A stretch of 62,321 nucleotides of DNA. Origin: Pseudobdellovibrionaceae bacterium (lineage in GTDB: Bacteria; Bdellovibrionota; Bdellovibrionia; Bdellovibrionales; JAMPXM01). The DNA is taken from contig CANHQR010000016.1 in assembly GCA_947462815.1 (NCBI GenBank), forward strand, positions 1 through 62,321. Direction: 5' to 3'. A model generated the notes under the pieces. That model saw nothing but the letters and a program-made list of their open reading frames with translations, made no database searches and was not told the DNA's origin. Positions 32,900 through 42,394 of the stretch are shown in pieces (the first letter of the stretch is position 1; every line of letters starts with the position of its first letter). A program made the translations under genes and the position numbers.

Positions 32900-34573
32900 T
32901 CATAATCTTTCGACGAGATCTCGCCAAGCGTAAGCCATGCCGCGACGTTGGCGGCCGCTCAATTGAGGATCGCGCGGCACAATATTCTCGGCATAGGCGA
33001 GATTGTTGATGGCGTTTTCGATGGATCTCGCGGAGGCCACCTCGCCGAAGTGGCGAGTTTGCTGTCGTGAATCCAACTGACGACGGAGATAAAACACGCG
33101 CAAATCTTCCCAGTTGTGCGCGTCCAGCTGCGTGCGGTGTTGGCGATTGAATCGCTCCAAATCCACTTTGGCTTGCAGGACCCAACCCTCGCCACCGTTG
33201 TATGCGGAGACGGTCAGGCGCCAAAGTTCATGATTGCTCATGCGTGAGGGTTCAAAGCCGCTGGTTCGTCCATCCATAGCACGAACGCGATGGGCGGTCA
33301 GGGTGTTGCGTTTCTGCAAGAGAATTCGAATCGCTTCGTCGAGGTTGACGACGGCATTCTCCAGACAGCGGGGGCCGCGCGGAAGGTCTGTGACACGCAT
33401 CCGTTGCAACTCTGCCTTTTGTGCCGTCGTACAGCGAGGGATCCGAGTTCCAGCGGAGTTGACCTGGAAAAGACCAACGCTCTGGGTGTTGTTGGATTCA
33501 GAGTTGAGGATGTTACAGCGACCCGATGACTCTTGGGTCATCAGACCCAACAGCACATCGGCGGGAATTCCATATTGTTCCGCGCGCTCTCGAACGACGG
33601 GTAATAAGCTGCGCAGGGAAAACCCACAGCTCTGCTGAAAGCGCTGTTCGATCCCACGCAAGTCATGGAGCGTGCGGCCTTCAGTCCGATGATGACGGGC
33701 TTCAGCCTGTTGGAGGCTCGGCTGCAGGAGAGCGATGAGATTCTGAAAAGGCTCGACGGTCGATCGCGGAATGACTTCGGCCTGCTGTTGGCAATTTCCC
33801 TGAGGGCAAGCTTGACCGGCTTCGACATGAGGCCGAGGCGCCGGCGCGGGGCGCGCCTCAAGAACTTGTCGTGGTGCTGGAGCTGAGGGCGCGACCACTT
33901 CCCGATTTCGTCCGGCGACCGGAGTTGCGGGGCGTGTGCGAGGAGCCTGCGGCACCGCGGTCGATGGAGCGACAGGCGGCGCAGCTGGCGGGCCAGATGC
34001 GCTCGAGGTCTCAATGGGCATTGGCAAATCTGGAGGTTGAGGGGTCATTGCGGTGATCTGGGCGTCGGTCCGCACGATCAAGGCCTGACCTCGACGTGTG
34101 AGGTGTCGAAGCGCAATGAAGTGTTGGCCGTTCTCTCGACCTGGGGCAAAGCTCGAACCGGGAGCGGTGTGAATCACGCGGACGGGGAAAAAGTAATCGC
34201 GTCGTTCGCCGTCGTAGGTGTGAACTCCAGGTGCAGCTTGTCCATCCAGCCGAACATTGTGCCCCGCGTGGCGAAGCCAATTGTTGAGGGTCAACTCGAG
34301 ATCCACGCGGCCATTTTTATAGACACGATAAAAGTCAGGAATCTGGATGACGGATCCGGCCTTTAAGAGACCGACACGCTCCATCTGCTGATCTTCGGGT
34401 TGTCGCACTTTGATGTCTTCACGAATTTGAACCGTGATCGCATGCGCGACCGGAAGAAAACTCACCTGACAGCCGAGAATGAGGGAGAGCGCCAACCGTA
34501 CCCAGCGAGATCGCGAAGCGCGCGAAATCCGCAGGCTCCGACTGAGACTCAGCTTGGCGTTTAAGGGCGACAT
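32900..34573 (-). CDS. exported lytic transglycosylase (SLT domain) with N-terminal beta domain
   Basis: 557 residues with a GAGGAGAG Shine-Dalgarno. A long basic N-region precedes the signal peptide (LALSLILGCQVSFLPVAHA). An SH3-like region (residues 50-175) and a Pro/Ala-rich linker (180-255) are followed by the SLT domain: GIPADVLLGLMTQESSGRC with catalytic Glu348, then QSVGLFQVNS and SAYNGGEGWV. These are the ES, GLxQ and AYNxG motifs of family-1 lytic transglycosylases, which cleave the MurNAc-GlcNAc bond to anhydromuropeptides in the periplasm. The C-terminal AYAWRDLVERL may dock on partner proteins. Confidence 0.87.
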   Translation of the reverse strand: MSPLNAKLSLSRSLRISRASRSRWVRLALSLILGCQVSFLPVAHAITVQIREDIKVRQPEDQQMERVGLLKAGSVIQIPDFYRVYKNGRVDLELTLNNWLRHAGHNVRLDGQAAPGVHTYDGERRDYFFPVRVIHTAPGSSFAPGRENGQHFIALRHLTRRGQALIVRTDAQITAMTPQPPDLPMPIETSSASGPPAAPPVAPSTAVPQAPRTRPATPVAGRNREVVAPSAPAPRQVLEARPAPAPRPHVEAGQACPQGNCQQQAEVIPRSTVEPFQNLIALLQPSLQQAEARHHRTEGRTLHDLRGIEQRFQQSCGFSLRSLLPVVRERAEQYGIPADVLLGLMTQESSGRCNILNSESNNTQSVGLFQVNSAGTRIPRCTTAQKAELQRMRVTDLPRGPRCLENAVVNLDEAIRILLQKRNTLTAHRVRAMDGRTSGFEPSRMSNHELWRLTVSAYNGGEGWVLQAKVDLERFNRQHRTQLDAHNWEDLRVFYLRRQLDSRQQTRHFGEVASARSIENAINNLAYAENIVPRDPQLSGRQRRGMAYAWRDLVERL

Positions 34574-34805
34574 GTGTCTCTCCTCTTCCTTCTCTTCAGT
34601 TCGTTAGGTGTTCCATGCCTTGTGCCACCTTAAATGCGCTCCAAGGGCTGCGGTGATCGTTCTCAGCCCTAAGGCCAGAAGCCTGTGCCGTCGGTGTTGA
34701 ACAGCTGTCGAGAAGTTCGACAGAGGGGGAATGGTCGGCGAAAATGTTTTCGGGGCCTAGGCCACCGAAGGCATCCCATAGACCGGCATCTCATCGAGGA
34801 GAACT

Positions 34806-36848
34806 ATGATGTGGGGGCAGCGAGATTTTGTCCGATATGCAAAGGCCTCTTCGCGGAGCATCTCTTTACCCATTCTGGCGCTCGGGTGGGGTTTCAGCGT
34901 CTTTCTTAGTCCCGTTATCGAGGCTCGACTTGTTGAAGACACGGATCTACTCAGCGTGGTCGAGAGTGCCCGAACCCGCTTCAAGGTGCGTCGCGATGGT
35001 AGTTATGAAGTGACCGAGGAATCGACGACAAAAATTTTGACGGAGGCGGCGCGAGACTCGTTGGCTGTGCGAACGGTGAACTACAACGCTCGTACCAGCC
35101 GCGTTGAAATCCTCAGCGCGGAGACCATTCATCCGGATGGAGCTCGACATCGGGTGTCGGCCAGTCAGATTGAAACGAAAGAAGTCGGCGATTCCCTCGT
35201 CTTTGACTCCACCAAGCAGGTGATCATTTCCTTTCCCAAAGTCACGGTGGGGAGCCGGCTGCACTTGAAGTTTCGCACGCGACTTAAAGAGCCGGCATTC
35301 CGTGGCTTTTTCTCAAGCGTGGTGGCGGCCACTCAGGAGCCCATCGACTCCGTGCGCTTTGAATACGAGAGTGAGTTGCCCTTGCATTTCAAGGTTCACG
35401 ATCCTATTCAGTTTTTTCGAATCCAGCACGAAAATCGCCCAAATGACGAAAATGACGATCGCCAAAAAAAGGATCGCCAATATGGTGGTCGAACGACCGG
35501 CACCAAGCTTGTCATTGAGTCGACCAAGCCCATGCGCTTCGGGACCACGCAAGAGGATGCGGCATTTCTGCGCGCCGGTCGTTTACCGCGAATCTTGATC
35601 TCTTCTGCACCGAACTGGGATGGCTTTGGCGCCGACGTCATCAAAGAACAAGAACGTGAATTAGCTCAGCCCTTGCCGCCCCTCTTTGAAGCGATCCGCG
35701 CCAAAGTGGCGGAACTGCCTGAGACCGAAAGGCTCGTACATCTTCAGGCCGCCGTGACCGAGGAGATCCGCTATTTCGGCGATTGGCGCCGTCGCAATGG
35801 AGGTTACGTACCTCGATCCCTTCGCGAGATCGCCGAGACTCGCTATGGCGACTGTAAAGATATGAGTCTTGTGATTGTCGCGATCGCGAGAAGTCTGGGG
35901 CTGAAAGCGGATATGGCGTGGGTTTGGCGGAGCGAAGTCGACATTGATGAGTATTACTACGAGCTGCCGACGGACTTTAGTTTCAATCACGCGATCGCGC
36001 GTGTTGAGCAGAACTTAAAAGTCTCATCCGCGAGTGGCGGCACATCAGCGGAGGTCGCGTGGTTGGATGCGACAAACGGCGTGGCCTTGCCGAAACTCAC
36101 TTTGGCCGATATTGCCGGACGCCCGGTTTTAGTCACGAAGGCCAGCGGCGCGGTTTGGGATAAGACGCCGCCGATGCGATTCGATGATGCGGTTGCCGAG
36201 AGCAAGCTGAAGTACCAATTCTTGCCGGATCAGAGTATTGAGATCGAAGGCCAGGTCTTGCATCGAGGGCGATTCGCCGCCAACGTCGAGTCACAAATTC
36301 TTTTCAAGCCAGCCGCTGAGTTTGAGTACGAGATCGCGCGTGACGTCGGTCGATATGAACACATGCTGAGTCATCAAGTTGAGATTCCCAAAAAAAAGAA
36401 TCGCGTGGTCCGCGAGCATCCCATTCATGCAAAAGTCAGAATTCGCGAAATTGGTTTGGTCACCTCAGCCGGATATGGCTTTCCAATCTTTCGAGACGAC
36501 GTCGTGGGTCTGCTGACCGTCGATGCGGAGAATCGTTTCAGTGATTTGTGGTTGGGTACGCCGCGAAGCATTTATACCACCTATGAACTGCGCGATGTAC
36601 GTCGGGTGGGTCAACGAGATCTGGGTTGTGAAATGAAGACGCCCTACGCTGAGCTCAGGCGAACCGTGCGTCCAAAGGCTCGCGGGATTGAGATCACCGA
36701 TGAAATCAAGGTTCTCAAAAGCATTGTGCCGAACGAAGAATTTCAGAAACCCGCATTTCGAGACATACAGCGCAAATTGCGCCAATGCTTTAACCGCTCG
36801 GCTGTGATCATTGAGCCTTTAGCGAAGGCAAAGCGCTCACCGAACTGA
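34806..36848 (+). CDS. exported DUF3857 / transglutaminase-like protein
   Basis: 680 residues. The start has an AGGAGAA Shine-Dalgarno. After a signal segment (LPILALGWGFSVFLSPVIEA), a DUF3857 beta domain (about 45-250) contains a charged low-complexity insert near 215-230 (ENDDRQKKDRQ). The transglutaminase core follows: Cys350 in RYGDCKDMS, His395 in FNHAIARV and Asp421 in WLDAT form the classical triad. A C-terminal beta-rich domain ends the protein. The family is periplasmic and thought to act on proteins or cell-wall peptides; the substrate is unknown. Its 3' end overlaps the convergent gene by 41 bp. Confidence 0.85.
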   Translation: MMWGQRDFVRYAKASSRSISLPILALGWGFSVFLSPVIEARLVEDTDLLSVVESARTRFKVRRDGSYEVTEESTTKILTEAARDSLAVRTVNYNARTSRVEILSAETIHPDGARHRVSASQIETKEVGDSLVFDSTKQVIISFPKVTVGSRLHLKFRTRLKEPAFRGFFSSVVAATQEPIDSVRFEYESELPLHFKVHDPIQFFRIQHENRPNDENDDRQKKDRQYGGRTTGTKLVIESTKPMRFGTTQEDAAFLRAGRLPRILISSAPNWDGFGADVIKEQERELAQPLPPLFEAIRAKVAELPETERLVHLQAAVTEEIRYFGDWRRRNGGYVPRSLREIAETRYGDCKDMSLVIVAIARSLGLKADMAWVWRSEVDIDEYYYELPTDFSFNHAIARVEQNLKVSSASGGTSAEVAWLDATNGVALPKLTLADIAGRPVLVTKASGAVWDKTPPMRFDDAVAESKLKYQFLPDQSIEIEGQVLHRGRFAANVESQILFKPAAEFEYEIARDVGRYEHMLSHQVEIPKKKNRVVREHPIHAKVRIREIGLVTSAGYGFPIFRDDVVGLLTVDAENRFSDLWLGTPRSIYTTYELRDVRRVGQRDLGCEMKTPYAELRRTVRPKARGIEITDEIKVLKSIVPNEEFQKPAFRDIQRKLRQCFNRSAVIIEPLAKAKRSPN

Positions 36849-38166
36849 GGCATGCGGATCGCGCGAGGCTCTTGGCGCTTCGAAAGGTCTGCGAGCATTC
36901 GCGACTGGCCTGAGTCGCGCGGCCGTCGGCCAAATCCAGAAGGCTGGCCGCAGTGAGGCACCCCAAAAAGTCCCGATCTTCAAAGGTCACCTGTTTCTTG
37001 CCACATCTCTCATAGAGCTTGATTCGCTCGGCTTGGGCGTTCGTCTGAAGGCTCAGAGCGTAGAGAAATCCGGCTCCCACTACGCAAGCGCCGCGCTCGT
37101 GATCATTACTGGTGTCAGCAACCAGTGAATCGCATCGCTTGCGAATCGTCTCGGCAAGATTGTCGCCGCTCGTCGATTTATTGAAGCCCACCAACGAGGA
37201 GCCGATCGGGCTGGCGTTTACGCAAGATCTGTAGCCCACATGAAAGCGAAGTCGATCAAAATACTTCTCGCAAAGGGCCAAATGCGCGGCGGGACGATTG
37301 TCCGCGGCGAGGGCCACGCCCACTTGGCAAGGCCCGATGAACGAAGGGTCAGGTGTGATCTTTGCGCAGATCTCGAGTTGGGGCGTCGGACTCCTCAGGA
37401 GCAATTCGCTGGAGTGAGAGCCGGCCAGGCAAGATTCCAACAGGCTCGCATCCAAATCATTCCGGGCGCTGAAGCTCTCCGAGCACATTTGCAGGCGTCG
37501 CTGCATCAGATCCATCAAGGGGCTTTGGCCTCGCTGTTCGATTCGTTCTTGCACGCCTCGCGCAAGGCGAGTCCCTATCAAGCAGGCCAAAGTTTCGCTC
37601 GGCTCTTCGCCGTATTGCAGGCGACATGATGTTTCTGGCGCCTTCGGATGACCAGCGAGAGTGCCGAACTTCTCAACGCTGATACCGCCCACAAAGCAAG
37701 CGCGGCGTAGGCCGGCTTGGATGCGTCCTGGATAATGGCGATCACAATGGCGTCGAACATCTTCCAGCCAGGTCGGAAGCGTGCGTGGGGGCGGTTCTGC
37801 CGTCGATGCGCTCGGTGGCGTAGAGGGCGTTGCGCTGGGGCGAACTCCCGAACGGGGTGTGGCTGTCGGAGCCACGGGTAAGTTGACGGGCGAGTTCGCA
37901 GCCTTTGATGTGGGCTCGACAGCAGACAGTGATGGCGACGGCGTCGGCGGAGCCGAGGGCAAGGGTGTCGCCGAAGGCATCGGCGCGGGCGCGAGCGAAG
38001 TGGCGCTTGAGGAGGCCGTGGGCGAAGCTTTGGGCGTCGAGCTCACTCCCGGCATGGGAGAATAGGCTTGCGCGTGTTGGGCGCGTCCCAGGTCGAGACC
38101 TAACCAGCACAGCGTGAAGATAAGGGAGTGGGGCAAGAAAGCTTGTCGACGGCGTGAGCGAATCAT
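36808..38166 (-). CDS. secreted Pro/Ser-rich protein with about eight Cys-pair repeats
   Basis: 452 residues. A signal peptide (SLIFTLCWLGLDLGRAQHAQA) is followed by about 95 residues of Pro/Ser/Thr/Ala linker. The last 320 residues form about eight repeats of 35-45 residues, each with two cysteines. The second Cys is usually followed by a hydrophobic residue, x, then Gly or Ala (ACFVGG, ACLIGT, SCLAGS, PCQVGV, ACVVGA, GCLTAA). This looks like a disulfide-stapled helical repeat solenoid at the cell surface. I do not recognise the family. The 41-bp tail-to-tail overlap with the DUF3857 gene is unusual. Confidence 0.65.
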   Translation of the reverse strand: MIRSRRRQAFLPHSLIFTLCWLGLDLGRAQHAQAYSPMPGVSSTPKASPTASSSATSLAPAPMPSATPLPSAPPTPSPSLSAVEPTSKAANSPVNLPVAPTATPRSGVRPSATPSTPPSASTAEPPPRTLPTWLEDVRRHCDRHYPGRIQAGLRRACFVGGISVEKFGTLAGHPKAPETSCRLQYGEEPSETLACLIGTRLARGVQERIEQRGQSPLMDLMQRRLQMCSESFSARNDLDASLLESCLAGSHSSELLLRSPTPQLEICAKITPDPSFIGPCQVGVALAADNRPAAHLALCEKYFDRLRFHVGYRSCVNASPIGSSLVGFNKSTSGDNLAETIRKRCDSLVADTSNDHERGACVVGAGFLYALSLQTNAQAERIKLYERCGKKQVTFEDRDFLGCLTAASLLDLADGRATQASRECSQTFRSAKSLARSACLSSVSALPSLKAQ

Positions 38167-38269
38167 GTCGCTCAGGTTTGAATCTCACTTAGTTTTTGTC
38201 AACTCGAGAGCGCTGCTCAATTCCCGAGAGCGCGACTCGCTACCGAGGAAGCCGGCTCGCCCCTGACGT

Positions 38270-40177
38270 TCAGTGCTCCATCGATCCCGAGTCGCGTTGT
38301 GCCTGGCTCTGCGCGCGCGTGATCTGCAACATGCTTTGTTCAACCTGGCGTTGAATGCGAAGTTTCATGTCGAAGCTATCCCCAAGGGGCGTAGCGCCTG
38401 TGATTGCGGTAACGATCATCGGGGGCTCGCTGGCTGGGCCGCGCTGGCCGCGGGAAGCTGGATTCAGATTCTGTGCGAACGTCGGCTGGGCGAAGGCATG
38501 GGGGCCGTAGAGTTTCGTGTACCAGAAGTAGTTGCGCAAAATCGTAGCAACGTACTCGCGGGTTTCACGAAAGGGAATCAGGTCCAAAAACAACAAGCGA
38601 TTGTCAGTCGGATAGCGTTTGCGCCAAGAATTCACCCTATGGATGCCTGCATTGTAGGCCGCCAAAGTGTGTTCCACATCGCCGTTGAGTTCGCTCAGGC
38701 GCTTGCGCAGGTAGCGGGTGCCAATTGCAATATTGGCCTTGGGGTCCATCAAACGGCGTGAGGCTTGTGCGTCAATCATGCGCGCGGTGGCCGGCATGAC
38801 TTGCATCAGGCCACGCGCGCCCACGCGTGACATCGCAAGAGGATTGAAAGCCGACTCTTGTCGAATCAATGAAGTCACCAGCAGGGGGTGAACGTGTTCG
38901 CCTTGTTCGTTGATGAGATCGAAGTACCACAAGGGAAAGAACATCCGCATGGTCGGTCCTGAAACCATACGTGGCACATCTTGGAAAAGATTGGTGAGAA
39001 TTTTGAACTTGGGAAGTGCTGATCCGTTTCGATGCATGAGCGAAGCGAGGTAAAGCCGAACCTCTGGCTCGAGGCCCACGATGCTCGCCGTATTCTTGTC
39101 GATCAACTCACTGGCCAAGTCGCTGCGCTGGAGGCGAATGAGAGCCTCAGTGGCGCGAATCAATGGGTTTAAATCGGTGCGAACGATCGATCGAAACGCA
39201 ATCGGTGGCGAGATCTCGCGGGCTACCCAAGTCATCGAGCGTTCGTCGGTTCCATTCGCCGCCAAGTTGTGAAAGCTCAAAGGGTGTTCGAGCAGCAAAG
39301 CCTGGCGCGCTTCACGACTGACGGCCGTTTGCCCGAGGACCTCGGCGCAATAGGCTCGCCAGTACTTCGCCCGCGAATAAAACTGTGAGGCCTCTTTGTG
39401 GCCCTCCACCTTCAGCATGAGATCCGGCACGCGTTCGCATCGGTTCTGCATGATCTCGAGGAGTGCTAAGCGGTAGGCGGCCTGTGCGCCCGCGTAGTCC
39501 GTCGTGCAACCTGCCGCATAGTCGTAAAGTCGCGCCGCGGTCTCGAGCATGCCGGGATCTGGAAAAAACTCTTCCATCTTATAGGCCAAAGCGGCGGCCG
39601 GGCGTGAAGCCGCGCAATCTGAGCTGCGAGTGAGATACTGAAGTGCGCGCTGCGAAGCTGTGACGACTTCTTCCGGAGACTCGATGGCGCCCGCAGCGGA
39701 AACCAACTTTTGATAAGGCAAATCTTTGAGGGCGGCCCAGTTTTCGGTGAGGAAAAGTTTCGCGGCTTCGCGCCGATGTGGGGCGGGAGCCGAGGTTTGC
39801 GAGGCGACGGTCTGAGCGGCATCGATCGCTTCAGCTCGGGGGGCGGGTCGGCGATCTCGCTCCAGGCGGCAAAGTGAATGGGTGAGGTTTTGTGGTTGAG
39901 TGCTGGCGCAAAAGGCATCGACGCCGCGTTGGCCGGCACCTTTCGCGGCCAAAAAGCGCCGGGCTTCCTCAAGGGCTCGGCGTCGATCGGACTCGCTCTC
40001 GAAGTCCAGTCCCACCCAGCGTTTACTCATCACATCTTCCATGCTGCGAGGTGCGGCCAAGCGCAAATTTTCCGTCACCGCGACGCTGCGGATGCGTGCG
40101 CGTTGGCCGTGCGCTGGCCATAAGAGTAGGGCTTGAAACAAGAGGGTGAGGGTCAAAAAGCTTGTCCAAAAGCGCAT
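38270..40177 (-). CDS. soluble lytic murein transglycosylase (Slt70-like)
   Basis: 635 residues. A signal peptide (FLTLTLLFQALLLWPAHG) is followed by about 390 residues of alpha-helical repeats like the doughnut of Slt70. The C-terminal SLT domain has catalytic Glu441 in SLIRQESAFNPLAMS, then SRVGARGLMQVMPATA, GTRYLRKRLSELNGD and TLAAYNAGIHRVNSW. It cleaves murein strands exolytically to anhydromuropeptides in the periplasm. It stands alone and is divergent from the methyltransferase gene at 40269. Confidence 0.9.
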   Translation of the reverse strand: MRFWTSFLTLTLLFQALLLWPAHGQRARIRSVAVTENLRLAAPRSMEDVMSKRWVGLDFESESDRRRALEEARRFLAAKGAGQRGVDAFCASTQPQNLTHSLCRLERDRRPAPRAEAIDAAQTVASQTSAPAPHRREAAKLFLTENWAALKDLPYQKLVSAAGAIESPEEVVTASQRALQYLTRSSDCAASRPAAALAYKMEEFFPDPGMLETAARLYDYAAGCTTDYAGAQAAYRLALLEIMQNRCERVPDLMLKVEGHKEASQFYSRAKYWRAYCAEVLGQTAVSREARQALLLEHPLSFHNLAANGTDERSMTWVAREISPPIAFRSIVRTDLNPLIRATEALIRLQRSDLASELIDKNTASIVGLEPEVRLYLASLMHRNGSALPKFKILTNLFQDVPRMVSGPTMRMFFPLWYFDLINEQGEHVHPLLVTSLIRQESAFNPLAMSRVGARGLMQVMPATARMIDAQASRRLMDPKANIAIGTRYLRKRLSELNGDVEHTLAAYNAGIHRVNSWRKRYPTDNRLLFLDLIPFRETREYVATILRNYFWYTKLYGPHAFAQPTFAQNLNPASRGQRGPASEPPMIVTAITGATPLGDSFDMKLRIQRQVEQSMLQITRAQSQAQRDSGSMEH

Positions 40178-40268
40178 GGACTTTCAGGCTAACGAAAGCT
40201 TGCAAGAAGGTCATCGGAACAAAGGGCCAGCTTGACCTGAAATCTTCCCCACGCGATGTTGCGCGTGC

Positions 40269-41738
40269 ATGTCGAACACACCCCCGAACTCGAATTCAAT
40301 AGCAGCGAAGTCCTCGTCAAAACTCAGCTCTTCGCCGGCGCGTTCCAGCGCGCCGACGATCTGGCGACTGAAGGCGGGGCTAGAAAAGAAGTTTCATCGC
40401 GGACATCCTTGGGTGTTTTCGAGCGATCTCGACCAAAGTCCAAAGGGACATTTACCGGGTGCGCCGGTCGAACTTCGCGATGCTCGAAATCAATTTCTGG
40501 CCCACGGTTACGGGCATCCCAACACCTTGATCGCCTTTCGAAAGCTGAGCCAACTTCCGCATTTGCATCTTCACGACGCGGAGGCGACTCAAGAACTTCT
40601 CAAACTTCGTTTGATCGAGGCCGCGAACCTTCGGCATCGGGCGGGTGTCGATCGATGGAGCCATCGACTGCTCTTCGGCGAAGCCGATCAACTACCAGGT
40701 GTGATCATCGATCGCTATTGGGTCGAGCCGGAAGAGCCTCGCGGGGCCGAGAGCGGCGATTCGGGCCACCAGGTGTTTGTCATCCAGAGCTCGACCGCCG
40801 GTGCAGACCGATTGCTACCTGAGCTTCAAACGGCTCTCGAAAGTCTTGTTGAGCATGGAGCTTTATCGGCGGCCTTTCGAGGACAAGGCGGGGCCCCACA
40901 GGTCAGCGTTTGGGCACAAGACTCTTCCTCGCGCGGATTAGAGGGCTTGGAGCGTCTCGATCGTCGCATCATCGGCGAAGCTGGAAAACTGGATTTGCGT
41001 GCCGCCTGGATCGCCGTTGAGAGTGCCGATCGGCAAGCGGCCGTGCGCTATCAAGTCGACTTCCTCGAGGGGCAAAAGACGGGTTTCTTTCTTGATCAAC
41101 GGGCCAATCTTCGACTGCTGGTCTTTCCCTGGCGCGAGCTCCTCAAGACGCGCTCGACCTCGTCCACCACTCTTCGCACCTTGGATCTCTTCAGCTACGT
41201 CGGCCAATGGTCGGTGCAGTTGGCCGCGCTGGCCGCTCAAGAAGCCGACCCCGCGACATCTCGGCTCTCGATCGAGCTCACCTTGGCCGATGCCTCCGCC
41301 ACCGCACTGGCTCATGCTGAGAAGAATGTTCGCCGTGCCTTGCGAAGTGGCGCTTGGAAGTTGGCCGAAGTGCAAGCTCGCAAAATGGATGTTTTAGATG
41401 GTATCAAGGATTTGCCTGTTGCCCATTACGATGTGGTGATCTGCGATCCACCGGCCTTTGTGAAAAAGAAAAAAGATTTGCCGACAGGTCGGGCGGCCTA
41501 TTTCAAAATTAATCGCGAGGCCATCAAGCGTGTTGCCCCGGGTGGCTTGTTTGTCAGCTGTTCTTGTTCGGGACTGTTTGAAGAAGCTGAATTTGCAGAC
41601 ATGCTGGCCGATGCCGTGCGAGCCTCCGGACGCTCAGTTCATTGGATTGCAAAGGGCGGCCATGGAGAGGATCACCCCTCACTCTCGAGCTTCCCGCAAG
41701 GCGTGTATTTGAAAGGTTGGGTCGCATGCGTGGATTGA
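40269..41738 (+). CDS. RlmI-like class I SAM-dependent 23S rRNA methyltransferase
   Basis: 489 residues. After a Ser-rich start, a PUA-like region (RGHPWVFSSDL) is followed by GYGHPNTLIAFRKLS and LLFGEADQLPGVIIDRY, the typical RlmI order. The Rossmann methyltransferase has the motif I-like TLDLFSYVGQWSVQLA and the catalytic motif CDPPAFVKKKKD; VSCSCSG follows. RlmI methylates C5 of cytosine in 23S rRNA. The protein is longer than E. coli RlmI (396 residues) mainly because of an insert near 160-210. It overlaps the following lipoprotein gene by 13 bp. Confidence 0.87.
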   Translation: MSNTPPNSNSIAAKSSSKLSSSPARSSAPTIWRLKAGLEKKFHRGHPWVFSSDLDQSPKGHLPGAPVELRDARNQFLAHGYGHPNTLIAFRKLSQLPHLHLHDAEATQELLKLRLIEAANLRHRAGVDRWSHRLLFGEADQLPGVIIDRYWVEPEEPRGAESGDSGHQVFVIQSSTAGADRLLPELQTALESLVEHGALSAAFRGQGGAPQVSVWAQDSSSRGLEGLERLDRRIIGEAGKLDLRAAWIAVESADRQAAVRYQVDFLEGQKTGFFLDQRANLRLLVFPWRELLKTRSTSSTTLRTLDLFSYVGQWSVQLAALAAQEADPATSRLSIELTLADASATALAHAEKNVRRALRSGAWKLAEVQARKMDVLDGIKDLPVAHYDVVICDPPAFVKKKKDLPTGRAAYFKINREAIKRVAPGGLFVSCSCSGLFEEAEFADMLADAVRASGRSVHWIAKGGHGEDHPSLSSFPQGVYLKGWVACVD

Positions 41739-42379
41739 TGCTCATGGCGCTCTTGGTGGTGAGTCCTTTTGGCTGCGCCAGTCGGCCCACGAACGCGACG
41801 ATGAATGTTTTGGCGTCATCGGGGGCGACATCGGGGGCGGTCACGTCGGTCGGGCAACAGGTCATTCAGGACGCCCTGCAGACAGCGGAGCTCAAGCCAT
41901 TCGATGCATCCACCCGCTATGCCTCTCTCGACTTGCCGTGGGACAGCTTCAACGAGCTTCGCCAGCAAATCGATACGGTCGATCGTCAAGGGCATGCGCC
42001 ACTTCGCCATCGTGGCGAAGCCCACATCACCTGGATTACGCCGCCTGAATTTCAGGTTTTGCTGAGGGATCTTAAGCCGTCGGTCATCGAAAGCATTTTG
42101 CGCCAGCACCTATTCGATGTACGAGCCTCACTGCGGGCGCTTTGCCTGGGGCGCTTTCAGGGAGCGGATTCCGAAACTTGGTTCGTGGTCGTGGAATCCG
42201 CGGCTCTGATCCAAGCCCGCGTCGCGATCCAACAGGCTTTCGTTGCGCAAGGGGGCTCGAGCGCCCTCTTTGAACCGAAGACTTATCATCCTCATGTCAC
42301 CTTAGGCTTTGCCCCTCGCGATCTGCACGCGCAAGATGGCGCCATCAAAGATTCGCGCAGCTGTCATCGCCCACTTTGA
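41726..42379 (+). CDS. putative exported 2H-phosphoesterase-like lipoprotein
   Basis: 217 residues from the ATG at 41726, inside the end of the RlmI-like gene. The signal peptide ends SPFGCAS, resembling a lipobox but with Pro at -3. The mature part has two H-x-T motifs about 120 residues apart: AHITWIT and PHVTLGF, the signature of the 2H (LigT/cyclic phosphodiesterase) fold. 2H enzymes act on 2',3'-cyclic phosphates or RNA ends and are normally cytoplasmic, so an exported member is unusual. Coupling to an RNA methyltransferase may be only positional. Confidence 0.55.
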   Translation: MRGLMLMALLVVSPFGCASRPTNATMNVLASSGATSGAVTSVGQQVIQDALQTAELKPFDASTRYASLDLPWDSFNELRQQIDTVDRQGHAPLRHRGEAHITWITPPEFQVLLRDLKPSVIESILRQHLFDVRASLRALCLGRFQGADSETWFVVVESAALIQARVAIQQAFVAQGGSSALFEPKTYHPHVTLGFAPRDLHAQDGAIKDSRSCHRPL

Positions 42380-42394
42380 GGAAAGCGGGTCGGT

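Noticed and set aside
34574-34805. Structured leader (riboswitch) before the DUF3857 gene
   Set aside because: Some G/C-rich complementary stretches are present, but I could not match them to a known class or draw a convincing expression platform.
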